A DNA stretch of 64,000 nucleotides from Parahalioglobus pacificus (GTDB lineage: Bacteria > Pseudomonadota > Gammaproteobacteria > Pseudomonadales > Halieaceae), in the NCBI RefSeq assembly GCF_014652275.1, contig NZ_BMYM01000003.1, positions 186,001-250,000 of the forward strand, written 5' to 3'. This document shows positions 35,580-43,668 of this stretch, piece by piece (the first letter of the stretch is position 1; every line of letters begins with the position of its first letter). A program made the position numbers and the translations under genes. Under the pieces are notes generated by a model. That model had not been told where the DNA came from, ran no database searches, and saw nothing but the letters and a program-made list of their open reading frames with translations.

Positions 35580-38039
35580 TTACTCCTCCAGGATCAGCGT
35601 CTCACCGATCTGGTTGGCAGTAATGTCTTCCTCACAGAAGGGGAACCGAACCCATTGCTTGTCGGAGTACAGCTGGGTCTGATCGGCAAAGTGCGGCGAC
35701 TCGGGGTCGGTGGATTGCGAGGGCACGAGCACAACGTCCGCTATCGGACAATCCGACTCGTCCCAGGTGACCGCCTGAATGTAGCTGTTGCCCGAGGACG
35801 GGTTGGCGTACCCATCGTCGCCCAGGCGCGCGCTGATCGCACCGTACACACCCATCGTGCCCGCACCGCCGTGTATAGGAATGCGCGCGCCGTTACGCTC
35901 CAGGAATTGGAGATCACCCCAAGGGGCATCCAGCGATAAACCGCGGGTCGCCAAGCGCTCGGTGGCTTCGAACAGCACCCGTGTGACCAGATTCCGATTG
36001 GCCTCTACGGTCAGATCGATACCCGAGGGCGTGTTGAGCGGATCTGCCGGATCGAAATCCACGGCCCAAAACTCATCATTGGCCACCACACTCTGGTAGG
36101 GATCAGGAAATTCCCTGCGGATGCCCGCCCAGAACTCATTGAAGACCTGTGCACCACGGCTCTCCAGATCAACGCGACGGTCCCAGCGAGACAGCACTTC
36201 ACAAGCCTCCGGGTTGTCTGCAGACATACCGTCATCGCAGAGTTGGAGCACGTCATCCAGAACCACTTCAGCACCATACACGCGATTGGCGTACATCAGG
36301 CCCTTCAGCGTCTCCAAGTCGAACAGGGGCGTCTCACTGAGACCATCGGTGGCGTTCTTGCGCTCCTCGACCATCAGGTGGCCTATACGCGTGCGCAGGA
36401 ACTGCTGCAGACCCTCGTAGCCCACGGGACCCATGATAGTGGGAAAGCCCTCCAGCGGCTGGGCCGGATTACTGAGCCAGTAGCTGTTGTTGCTGTTGCC
36501 CACGTAATCGCGTGTCCGCAGCTGCGGCAACAAGTTTGCGGGGTATAAGTTACTGCCTTCAGGCGCAGCCGGGTCATCGCCCCACTCACAGTCAGACGTT
36601 GATCCGTCCAATGAGATAATAACGTTGGTAGTTGCCTCTGCCAGCAGCGGTCCAATGATGCCGTTGACGCAGCTATCCAGCTGAGCCTGGGTAACGAAGG
36701 GGATCGCGGAAATCTCGCCGTAGAAGGCTTCGCCATTACGATCAGCGGCAAACTCGTGGAACACCGGGTTTCCGACCTCATCCAGCGCCGTGATGTACTC
36801 GTCTAGGCTGGTAGCCTGCCCCTTGGTAATCCACTGCTGAATACCGCGAATGCCCGTCAGAATATTGGCGTCGCGGAATGCCAACACCGATCCATTGAAG
36901 AGCGGCCAACCGTCCAACAGACTGCTCACGCTCTTCAGGTTCACGATGGGGCCAAAGTGCGATTCATAGAAGGTGTAGCTGCGCGACTCCAGCGTGCCAT
37001 CGGGCAGTAATACCTCAATGGTCACGTCCTGCGGCACGATGTCGCGCAGTTCGCCATCGAATTCGTATTGAAGCGGGTTATCGGGGTTGAGTTTCAGTTC
37101 ATAAAAACTGAAACGGTTCGCCAACGATACGGTGTGGGTCCAGGCCACATCCTTATTAAACCCAATGCCGATGAAAGGAAATCCGTGCAGGGCTGCGCCG
37201 GCTACATCGTACTCGCCGGGCAACGTCAGGTGCGCCTGGTACCAGGCGCCGGCGCCAAACCAGGGCTGGTGCGGATTGCCCAACAACAGCCCACTTCCGT
37301 TCTGCGTGGACTCGCTGCCGATAGCCAACGCGTTACTGCCTTGGTCAAGGTTACGCAGCGGCAGCGTGGCTATGGCGGCAGAGGCAGCCACCTTCTCCAG
37401 TCCCTGCGCCGAAGGGGTGGCGGCATTACCGCCATCTGGACCTGCAACGCTCAGCAGTGCAGAGCGCACCAACCCTTGGTCGGAGCTGCCGCGCAGGGCC
37501 TCGCGGCGCAGGAAGAAAAACAGGTCTGTCGCATCAAACGGTGTTACCCATGCGGCATTGCGACAGCCAAGATCGCCCTCCGGCAGATTCTCAACACCGG
37601 TTTCCTCAAGGTAGCGGTTCATACCGCGCGCGTAACCTTCGGCCAAATCCCGGGCAAACTGGGGTAACTGACTGACAAACCGTTCTTCAAATTCTTCTTT
37701 ACTGCCGTTGAGGTAGCGAAACAGGAAGTCTGACTCCACACTGCCCTCTTCCTCGCCAAACAACTCTGCTGAACGACCACTCGCGAAAACAATTTCGCGC
37801 CGTGTGACGCAGTAGTTATCCTGAGCGTAGGCATAGCCAAAGCCGTAGCCCAGACTGGTCCAGTCATCGGCCTTAATGTGGGGAATACCGAACTCTGTTC
37901 GACGGATCTCAGCACTCAGAGTCACGTCGGGCACCACGGGCTCGATGGGTTCTACCGGCGGCGGCGGATTGTTGTCTGAAGAGTCACTACAGGCCACCAT
38001 GGCGACACAGGCCACGGCTATCAGCGATCGTCTGAACAC
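35580..38039 (-). CDS. Penicillin acylase family lipoprotein (N-terminal nucleophile amidase)
   Basis: 819 residues. A lipoprotein signal (AMVAC17) and a Pro/Glu-rich linker (NNPPPPVEPIEP) place it on the periplasmic face of a membrane. The precursor layout is kept: an alpha chain with RTEFGIPHIKADDW and GFGYAYAQDN, then a spacer, then the processing point LDQG|SNALAIG with Ser235 as the predicted N-terminal nucleophile. GNPHQPWFGAGAWYQAHL follows, as does the FNKDVAWTHTVS oxyanion region. Substrates in the family range from beta-lactams to acyl-homoserine lactones and cyclic lipopeptides; I cannot tell which. It lies 61 bp upstream of the Fe-S photolyase on the same strand. Confidence 0.88.
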   Translation of the reverse strand: MFRRSLIAVACVAMVACSDSSDNNPPPPVEPIEPVVPDVTLSAEIRRTEFGIPHIKADDWTSLGYGFGYAYAQDNYCVTRREIVFASGRSAELFGEEEGSVESDFLFRYLNGSKEEFEERFVSQLPQFARDLAEGYARGMNRYLEETGVENLPEGDLGCRNAAWVTPFDATDLFFFLRREALRGSSDQGLVRSALLSVAGPDGGNAATPSAQGLEKVAASAAIATLPLRNLDQGSNALAIGSESTQNGSGLLLGNPHQPWFGAGAWYQAHLTLPGEYDVAGAALHGFPFIGIGFNKDVAWTHTVSLANRFSFYELKLNPDNPLQYEFDGELRDIVPQDVTIEVLLPDGTLESRSYTFYESHFGPIVNLKSVSSLLDGWPLFNGSVLAFRDANILTGIRGIQQWITKGQATSLDEYITALDEVGNPVFHEFAADRNGEAFYGEISAIPFVTQAQLDSCVNGIIGPLLAEATTNVIISLDGSTSDCEWGDDPAAPEGSNLYPANLLPQLRTRDYVGNSNNSYWLSNPAQPLEGFPTIMGPVGYEGLQQFLRTRIGHLMVEERKNATDGLSETPLFDLETLKGLMYANRVYGAEVVLDDVLQLCDDGMSADNPEACEVLSRWDRRVDLESRGAQVFNEFWAGIRREFPDPYQSVVANDEFWAVDFDPADPLNTPSGIDLTVEANRNLVTRVLFEATERLATRGLSLDAPWGDLQFLERNGARIPIHGGAGTMGVYGAISARLGDDGYANPSSGNSYIQAVTWDESDCPIADVVLVPSQSTDPESPHFADQTQLYSDKQWVRFPFCEEDITANQIGETLILEE

Positions 38040-38201
38040 GGTTTATCCTTTTTATTGTCAATTTTGCGGAACACAGACTCTAGTAAATGTCGCATTTTTT
38101 AACAACAGAACAAGGCTAATTGGGTGAACCCTCCGGCGTAACCTCATGCAACGCTGTACCTTGGCTGATAAGCTCCCTGCACTTGCTCAAGGAATCCATC
38201 G

Positions 38202-39371
38202 ATGAAAACTGCACTGTCTGTGGTCATGGCGCTAGTGCTGGCTGGCCTTCTGTTGTTCTTCGCGCTGGCACCGGCGCAAATAGAGCGCGGCATGAACGTT
38301 ATCCAGCCGGGCCCTGAACCCGAGATCAGCGACGCTGCTCGGGCGCTGCACTCTGAGCTGTTCATTGGCGACCTGCACAGTGACAGCACACTGTGGCGAC
38401 GTGACCTGACCCAGGCGTCAGACAGGGGACACGTTGACCTGCCACGCCTGGTAGCCGGCAATGTCGCCCTGCAGGTTTTCACGTCCGTGACCAAGTCGCC
38501 GTCCGGACAAAACTATGAACGCAATGCCACGGACACCTCAGACAACATCACCTTGCTGGCCATTGCCCAACGCTGGCCGCCTGCCACCTGGAGTAGCCTC
38601 ACCGAGCGAGCGCTGTACCAAGCACACAAGTTGCACATACTCGCCGAGGAGCATCCCGAAAAAGTGCAGCTGGTGCGCAGTCGTACCGAGTTGGCGCGTC
38701 TGCTGGCGCGGCGCGAAGCCGGGGAAACCGTGGTCGGTGGGATTCTCGGCACCGAGGGCGGCCATGCGCTGGATGGTGAGCTTGCGAACATCCAGGTGCT
38801 ATACGACGCCGGCCTACGTGTGGTGGGTTTACAACATTTCTTTGATAACAAGCTGGGCGGATCGCTGCACGGCGAGACCGGCGACGGCCTGAGTGAGTTC
38901 GGCCAACAGGCGGTCGACGCCATGCTGGCTCTCGACATGATTATCGACGTAGCGCACAGCTCCGAAGCCGTGGTTCGGGATGTACTGGCGCGCAGTGACA
39001 AGCCTGTCATTGTTAGCCACACCGGCTTTCAGGGGCACTGCAACACACCGCGCAATATCAGCGATGCCCTGATGGTCGAAATCGCTGACGCCGGCGGGAT
39101 CGTCGGTGTCGGCTATTGGGATGCCGCCGTCTGCGACACGAGCGTCGCGGCTATCGTCGATGGCATCCGTTACGGCATTGATCTCATCGGCGAAGACCAC
39201 GTGGCATTGGGCTCGGATTACGATGGCACCATTGCAGCGCCCTTCGACACCTCGCAGCTGATCCTGTTGACCACCGAGATGCTCAATCGCGGCTTCACCG
39301 AAACGGAGATCCGCAAAGTCATGGGCCTGAATATGCTGCGCATTCTGCAAGATGGTCTGCCGGTGGAATAA
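38202..39371 (+). CDS. Membrane dipeptidase (peptidase M19)
   Basis: 389 residues. An N-terminal hydrophobic segment (VVMALVLAGLLLFFALAP) is a signal or anchor. The binuclear-zinc residues appear: H59-x-D61 in GDLHSDS, the bridging Glu in GTEGGHALDG, and His residues in DVAHSS and VSHTGF, with GSDYDGT as the late Asp motif. It cleaves dipeptides, with some family members acting on D-amino-acid or beta-lactam-like bonds. AAGGA lies 8 nt upstream of the ATG. It is divergent from the acylase gene, with 162 bp between them. Confidence 0.9.
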   Translation: MKTALSVVMALVLAGLLLFFALAPAQIERGMNVIQPGPEPEISDAARALHSELFIGDLHSDSTLWRRDLTQASDRGHVDLPRLVAGNVALQVFTSVTKSPSGQNYERNATDTSDNITLLAIAQRWPPATWSSLTERALYQAHKLHILAEEHPEKVQLVRSRTELARLLARREAGETVVGGILGTEGGHALDGELANIQVLYDAGLRVVGLQHFFDNKLGGSLHGETGDGLSEFGQQAVDAMLALDMIIDVAHSSEAVVRDVLARSDKPVIVSHTGFQGHCNTPRNISDALMVEIADAGGIVGVGYWDAAVCDTSVAAIVDGIRYGIDLIGEDHVALGSDYDGTIAAPFDTSQLILLTTEMLNRGFTETEIRKVMGLNMLRILQDGLPVE

Positions 39372-39806
39372 AACGCCGGGGTGGCCCGTCATCTGAGTGT
39401 CTCATCGGCACGCTACCCTGCGAACTTTTTCACAATCGCAAGATTGTGATTGACCGCGATACATGGATTGGCGAGCATAACCACGATCGCAGCGAACGCT
39501 AGGCGTCGCTCAAAAGCAGCAGGCACATTACCGCAAAGCCCGCTGTCCAGAGACACCGAACAACCAACGAGTAAAGACAGTGACCACGCTACTAAGCATG
39601 CATAAACGACAGCACCCGCGCCACGACGCCTCCGTCATTGCGTGGGTATGCCGTTGTATGCGGCGTGGTTTAAGGAAGCACCAGGTATAAATACCGTTTG
39701 AATCAGAGGCCTCCGAAAACCGCGTTTTCGGGGGCCTTTTTCGTTATCCAACGTTAAATCCAAAGCTCTTCGAAAACCGGTTCTCGGCCTCTCAGGGGCG
39801 AGCACC
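39372..39806. other. 435-bp gene-free stretch with two hairpins and a terminator
   Basis: No coding frame here looks real. It holds a GNRA hairpin, CACAATC-GCAA-GATTGTG (39431-39448), a palindrome GGTATAAATACC (39684-39695) and a canonical terminator (listed separately) 335 bp beyond the preceding stop codon. No tRNA cloverleaf was found. Confidence 0.5.
39708..39741 (+). terminator. Rho-independent terminator before the MFS gene
   Basis: GGCCTCCGAAAAC (39708-39720), a CGC loop, and GTTTTCGGGGGCC (39724-39736), with one mismatch or wobble, followed by TTTTT at 39737-39741. It is oriented to end plus-strand transcripts. Its distance from the dipeptidase stop (335 bp) suggests that it ends a separate RNA. 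Confidence 0.8.
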
Positions 39807-41039
39807 ATGAACATTTCATTACACAACAACATAAAGACGCTCTACGCGATCGGCTTCTTTCAGAGCTTTATCGTGGTCATACCCGTATTCGTGCCGCTGC
39901 TGCAGGGCTATGGCCTGTCCATGAGTCAGGTGTTGATGACCCAGGCCGCTTTTGCCTTCACGATCGCACTGTGTGAAGTCCCCTCGGGTTACATTGCGGA
40001 TCTCTGGGGCAGGCGCAACGCCATTCTGGTGGGTTCCGCACTGAACGCGCTTGGGTTCCTGTCCCTGTTACAGGCAAATACCTTCGTGGATTTCCTGCTG
40101 TACGAAATGGTGCTGGGCGTTGGCTTCAGCCTGATTTCCGGTGCGGATCTGGCGTTGTTGTACGACAGTGAGTTGCAGCTGCAGCGCGAGGGCAAGCCGG
40201 GCGGCGCGGGCGCGGGAAAATCCCTGAGTCGCCTGATTGCCATCGAAGCTGCGGCTTCCGGTATCGCCGGGATCGCAGCCAGCCTGCTGCTGTTGCACTC
40301 TATGAGCAGCGTCATCATGCTGCAGGCTATCACCGGTTTTGCGCCGCTGATTCTCGGTGTGCTGCTGGTCGAAACGCCCAGACCTACACGCACCGGGTCG
40401 CATGGCGCCAATGCCAAAGCCGTGGCGCGACTGCTGTTCTTTGGTAAGCCCGTGGTCTTATGGACAGCTTTTGCGATCGGCGTGTTTGGCTTGCTGGCGG
40501 TCTACGTGTTCTGGATCTACCAGAAATACTGGGAGGTTCAGGGTGTGCCGCTGCAGAGCTTTGGCTACCTGTGGGCGGTATTCGCACTCACCGTCAGCCT
40601 CGCTGCGCGCTACGCCAGCGATATCGAGCAGTGGCTGGGCACCAACCGCCTGCTGTTCCTGTTGGCATTACTCCCACTGTTGGGCTTGCTGGGCATGGTG
40701 GTTGGACCTGGCTGGTGGGGTGTTTACGCCGGTCTGGCGGTGCAGGTATCACGCGGCATCAGTCTCACGCTCTTCTATGAGGCGCTGAATCGTCGTGTAC
40801 CCGGGGATTTCCGTGCCACGGTGAATTCGCTGGTAAGCCTGTGCGTGCGCGCACTCTTTATCGTTACCGGGCCGGCCCTGGGCTGGGTCATGGATGAGTA
40901 CGGTGTGCATACAGCATTGCTGGTGCTGGGTATGTTATTCGCGCCGTTGCTGTCCATTGTGGTGATGCCTCTGGTGGCGCGTATCGCCAGCGAACGTGCC
41001 TCCCTGGCCAATCTGGAGCAGCAGAGTCATCCCGGCTAA
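39807..41039 (+). CDS. MFS transporter
   Basis: 410 residues with about twelve hydrophobic helices. Helix 1 region: TLYAIGFFQSFIVVIPVFVPLL. The loop-2/3 motif of the major facilitator superfamily reads GYIADLWGRRNAILVG (consensus G-x-x-x-D-x-x-G-R-R). The loop-8/9 equivalent is weak. There is no clue to the substrate; the carrier type resembles drug or small-solute exporters. AGGGG lies 9 nt before the ATG. A strong terminator isolates it from upstream transcription, and it is followed by a bactofilin gene 135 bp away. Confidence 0.85.
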   Translation: MNISLHNNIKTLYAIGFFQSFIVVIPVFVPLLQGYGLSMSQVLMTQAAFAFTIALCEVPSGYIADLWGRRNAILVGSALNALGFLSLLQANTFVDFLLYEMVLGVGFSLISGADLALLYDSELQLQREGKPGGAGAGKSLSRLIAIEAAASGIAGIAASLLLLHSMSSVIMLQAITGFAPLILGVLLVETPRPTRTGSHGANAKAVARLLFFGKPVVLWTAFAIGVFGLLAVYVFWIYQKYWEVQGVPLQSFGYLWAVFALTVSLAARYASDIEQWLGTNRLLFLLALLPLLGLLGMVVGPGWWGVYAGLAVQVSRGISLTLFYEALNRRVPGDFRATVNSLVSLCVRALFIVTGPALGWVMDEYGVHTALLVLGMLFAPLLSIVVMPLVARIASERASLANLEQQSHPG

Positions 41040-41174
41040 GCCCGATCACCGGCGCCCACCTGGGCGTCGGATTTTCAGCCACAGCCCGAATCCTTAGTTT
41101 TCCACAACATCTGCTAGACAACAGAATCGCCGCTGCTAGAGTTATTCAGGCAGTCAGTTCACACGGTGAATACC

Positions 41175-41690
41175 ATGTTTGAGCGCAACAAGAACAAAGG
41201 CGCGGGCAACCCGCCTGAGACCCCGGCACCCCAGCCCACTGCGCCAGCCAACCCGCCGGCCAGCGCAACCAACACGACCAGCAGGAGCACTGCGATGATC
41301 GGAAACAGCATCGTTATTAAAGGCACCGTCTCCGGTGATGAGGACCTGACTATTCAGGGCACGGTTGAAGGAACCATCGAGTTAGGCACCAATGAGGTCA
41401 CCATTGGCGAGTCAGGCAAAGTATCGGCTGATGTACACGCCCGCATGGTGCGTATCGACGGCGAGGTCACGGGCGACATCAAAGGCGGCGAAAAGGTCGT
41501 GATTTCCAAGTCAGGTAATGTGCGGGGCAATATTGTTGCTCCGCGTGTCACACTGGAGGACGGCGCCATCTTCAAGGGCAGCATTGATATGGATCCGGGT
41601 GACAATGTGGTGAAGAAGCCCACTTTGGCCAGCAGCGATGCCAAGTCGGATGACACGCCTACGGCAGGCTTTGATCTGAAGAGTGGCTAA
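41175..41690 (+). CDS. Bactofilin (polymer-forming cytoskeletal protein)
   Basis: 171 residues. A disordered N-terminal tail rich in Pro, Ala and Thr (residues about 5-40) precedes the beta-helix core of about 100 residues. There short strands recur every 17-20 residues: IGNSIVIKGTVSGDEDLTIQG, of which SIVIKGTVSGDEDL is representative; EVTIGESGKVSADVHARMV; and EKVVISKSGNVRGNIVAPRV. Bactofilins polymerise without nucleotides on the inner membrane and place cell-wall or polar proteins. The ATG at 41175 is preferred to a GTG three codons earlier. The neighbouring gene 33 bp downstream is not a known bactofilin partner such as an M23 peptidase. Confidence 0.85.
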   Translation: MFERNKNKGAGNPPETPAPQPTAPANPPASATNTTSRSTAMIGNSIVIKGTVSGDEDLTIQGTVEGTIELGTNEVTIGESGKVSADVHARMVRIDGEVTGDIKGGEKVVISKSGNVRGNIVAPRVTLEDGAIFKGSIDMDPGDNVVKKPTLASSDAKSDDTPTAGFDLKSG

Positions 41691-41701
41691 GAGGCTGCAT
41701 C

Positions 41702-41732
41702 GGCGCTCATCGCCCGGTAACTGATGAGCGCC
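41702..41732 (+). promoter_or_regulatory. Perfect hairpin covering the next start codon
   Basis: GGCGCTCATC (41702-41711) pairs perfectly with GATGAGCGCC (41723-41732) across an 11-nt loop. The ATG of the next gene (41724-41726) lies within the 3' arm and its likely ribosome-binding region in the loop, so the structure could limit initiation unless translation through the bactofilin end melts it. Confidence 0.55.
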
Positions 41733-42293
41733 CTACAACCCACCAAACTTTTCCCGACGCTGCTGGAGCCACTAGACGACAGCCGGCGCATTGCTGTGCT
41801 GAACATCGGCCCCGCCACCCCTGAGACCATTGCTTTCTTCTCGCACTATCGCTGTCGATTGCATGTGGTGGACCTGTTTACAGAGCTGCCAATACAGGCA
41901 CCACCCGACGATGCACAGCCACTGGCAATTCGCCTGGGCCGAATACTGGGGATTGCCCCGGGCACGCGCTTTGACCTCTGTCTTTTCTGGGACCTATTCA
42001 ACTACGTGAATGCCGACGTTACCCGCGCACTGATGGCGGCGCTACGACCCTACATACACAGTGGAACGCGGGCACATTGCTTTGGCGTTCATAATGCCAG
42101 GGCCGAGGAATCAGCCGTGAGCTATGGTGTCGCAGACGCTGAGCATTTTGTCACCAAGCAACGGCAACGCGCGATACCGAATTACGCGCCACACTCACAG
42201 TCGGCGCTGCAATCACTGTTAGCGGATTTCGAAGTGGTGCGCAGTGTATTACTTGCGGGGAGCCGGCTGGAAATGGTGATGACTGCCCGCTAA
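41724..42293 (+). CDS. Methyltransferase-fold-like hypothetical protein
   Basis: 189 residues. An early strand reads RRIAVLNIGPATPETIAFF, which resembles the first motif of class I methyltransferases with the Gly-rich loop shortened. CRLHVVDLFTEL gives an acidic residue at the end of strand 2. RFDLCLFWDLFNYVNADVTRALM resembles motif IV to V. It is short and the S-adenosyl-methionine loop is degenerate, so it may be a divergent or inactive enzyme. It begins inside a hairpin that covers its start and follows the bactofilin gene by 33 bp, suggesting co-transcription. Confidence 0.55.
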   Translation: MSALQPTKLFPTLLEPLDDSRRIAVLNIGPATPETIAFFSHYRCRLHVVDLFTELPIQAPPDDAQPLAIRLGRILGIAPGTRFDLCLFWDLFNYVNADVTRALMAALRPYIHSGTRAHCFGVHNARAEESAVSYGVADAEHFVTKQRQRAIPNYAPHSQSALQSLLADFEVVRSVLLAGSRLEMVMTAR

Positions 42294-42324
42294 CGCTGCG
42301 GGCGTCCCAGACTGACGAAGCGCC

Positions 42325-43668
42325 CTACAGCCAGCGGCTAATCAGCGATTGGACATCTACTCTGGCGCCTACCCGACTGGCCAGCATAAACAGGCCGCCC
42401 AGTTTGCGATGAAAGTAAACGGCATCGATGGGGGGCGCCTGCCAAAAGTCTTTGTAGTCCGACACCGACTGCCCGAGCTCAGACAGGCGCGCTGGCATGT
42501 CGGATGCACCGAAGTCAAAGGCACCCTCGAAGCGCAGGGGCTCCAGCGCAATCAGAAACAACTCCAGCACAATCTTTCGGTACTCTGAATCGTCATCGCC
42601 CATGGAATAGCCCACCTTCTCGGCGGCAATTGCCATTGCCTCGCGGTCGCCGGCAATGGCCGCCGCAGCCAATTTTCGGTAGTTGCTGACAAACCGTGCC
42701 TTGAAGTGACGCGTAGCGCCAAAGTCCAGCAGCACAATTTGGCCGCTCGAAGGCCGGTAAAGGTAGTTCGCAAAATTGGGATCGGTCTGCACCATGCGCA
42801 GCTCGAAGAGTTCGGTGAGCAGCAGGTCGATCAGCGCGGTCATCACATGATCACGCTCGGCCTGAGGCCTGTTTGCGATACTCTCTATGGGGTTGCCATC
42901 CACATAGGTCATAGCGAGCACGTTGCGGTGCGTAAGCTCGGGCAGGACCTCAGGGAGAAGAAAGCGTTCATCGTCCGCCAGCACATCGCCAAACGCCCGC
43001 AGGAATTTCGCCTCTTTGCGGTAATCGGCTTCGTCCTTCAGCTGCTCCTTGGCGTCGGCCAGCAGGGGCGAAATGTCGATATCTTCTGGCAGCAAGCCAC
43101 TGAGGCGCAATACTGTCGCGATATTATCGACGTCACTGTCAATGCTCTTGGCGACACCGGGATACTGAACTTTGAGCACGATATCACGACCGTCGGGGGA
43201 CACTGTGCGGTGAACCTGGCCAATGGAGGCTGCCGCAATCGGCTTGGGGTTAAAGCCGTAGAACAGAGACTCCCACTCCTCACCATAAGCCTGGCTCATG
43301 GCCTGGTCCAACTGCTTTTGTGGCATGGCCTGCGCGTCGGAGCGCAGACGCGACAAGATATCGGCGAGCTCTCGCGGCAGGAGATCACCGGTATCCATGG
43401 ACAGAATCTGGCCCAGCTTCATGGCCGCACCACGCATCTGCGCCAACTGATCTGCCACCCGCCGGGCGTTACCCGGGGTGAGGAGCATGTCCCTGGCACG
43501 CGGCCGTTTGCCGGCACGTAACTGACGGGTTCCCTCTGCCAACATTCCACCGGCAACCCCGCCGGCGAGTTTTGCTACCTTGGCAAAACGCCCTACCCGG
43601 GTAGTGGGCACAGCACCCGCGCTCATACCTGGATCGTTGTCTCCTTTATCTTTATCGCGTCGCGCCAC
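42325..43668 (-). CDS. ABC1/UbiB-type atypical kinase (copy 2 of tandem pair)
   Basis: 447 residues. The KxGQ signature reads AAMKLGQILSMD at about residue 80 and is followed by the family's PREL segment (TGDLLPREL). The Ala-rich loop is AAASIGQVHRTVSPDG, the catalytic Lys lies in DIVLKVQYPGV, and QTDPNFANYLYRP (catalytic-loop area) precedes VLLDFGATRHF, the DFG-type motif. Relatives support ubiquinone synthesis or lipid traffic. Start is GTG at 43668, with GGAGG 8 nt upstream lying inside the previous gene's last codons, so no intergenic base is left between the two. Confidence 0.85.
   Translation of the reverse strand: MARRDKDKGDNDPGMSAGAVPTTRVGRFAKVAKLAGGVAGGMLAEGTRQLRAGKRPRARDMLLTPGNARRVADQLAQMRGAAMKLGQILSMDTGDLLPRELADILSRLRSDAQAMPQKQLDQAMSQAYGEEWESLFYGFNPKPIAAASIGQVHRTVSPDGRDIVLKVQYPGVAKSIDSDVDNIATVLRLSGLLPEDIDISPLLADAKEQLKDEADYRKEAKFLRAFGDVLADDERFLLPEVLPELTHRNVLAMTYVDGNPIESIANRPQAERDHVMTALIDLLLTELFELRMVQTDPNFANYLYRPSSGQIVLLDFGATRHFKARFVSNYRKLAAAAIAGDREAMAIAAEKVGYSMGDDDSEYRKIVLELFLIALEPLRFEGAFDFGASDMPARLSELGQSVSDYKDFWQAPPIDAVYFHRKLGGLFMLASRVGARVDVQSLISRWL

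Noticed and set aside
39600-39741. Possible tRNA before the terminator
   Set aside because: The terminator looks like those after tRNAs, but no D-arm, anticodon stem or T-loop consensus fits.
42706-43521. Plus-strand frame antisense to the ABC1-type kinase
   Set aside because: No known motif; the minus-strand gene has KxGQ and DFG-type motifs throughout.
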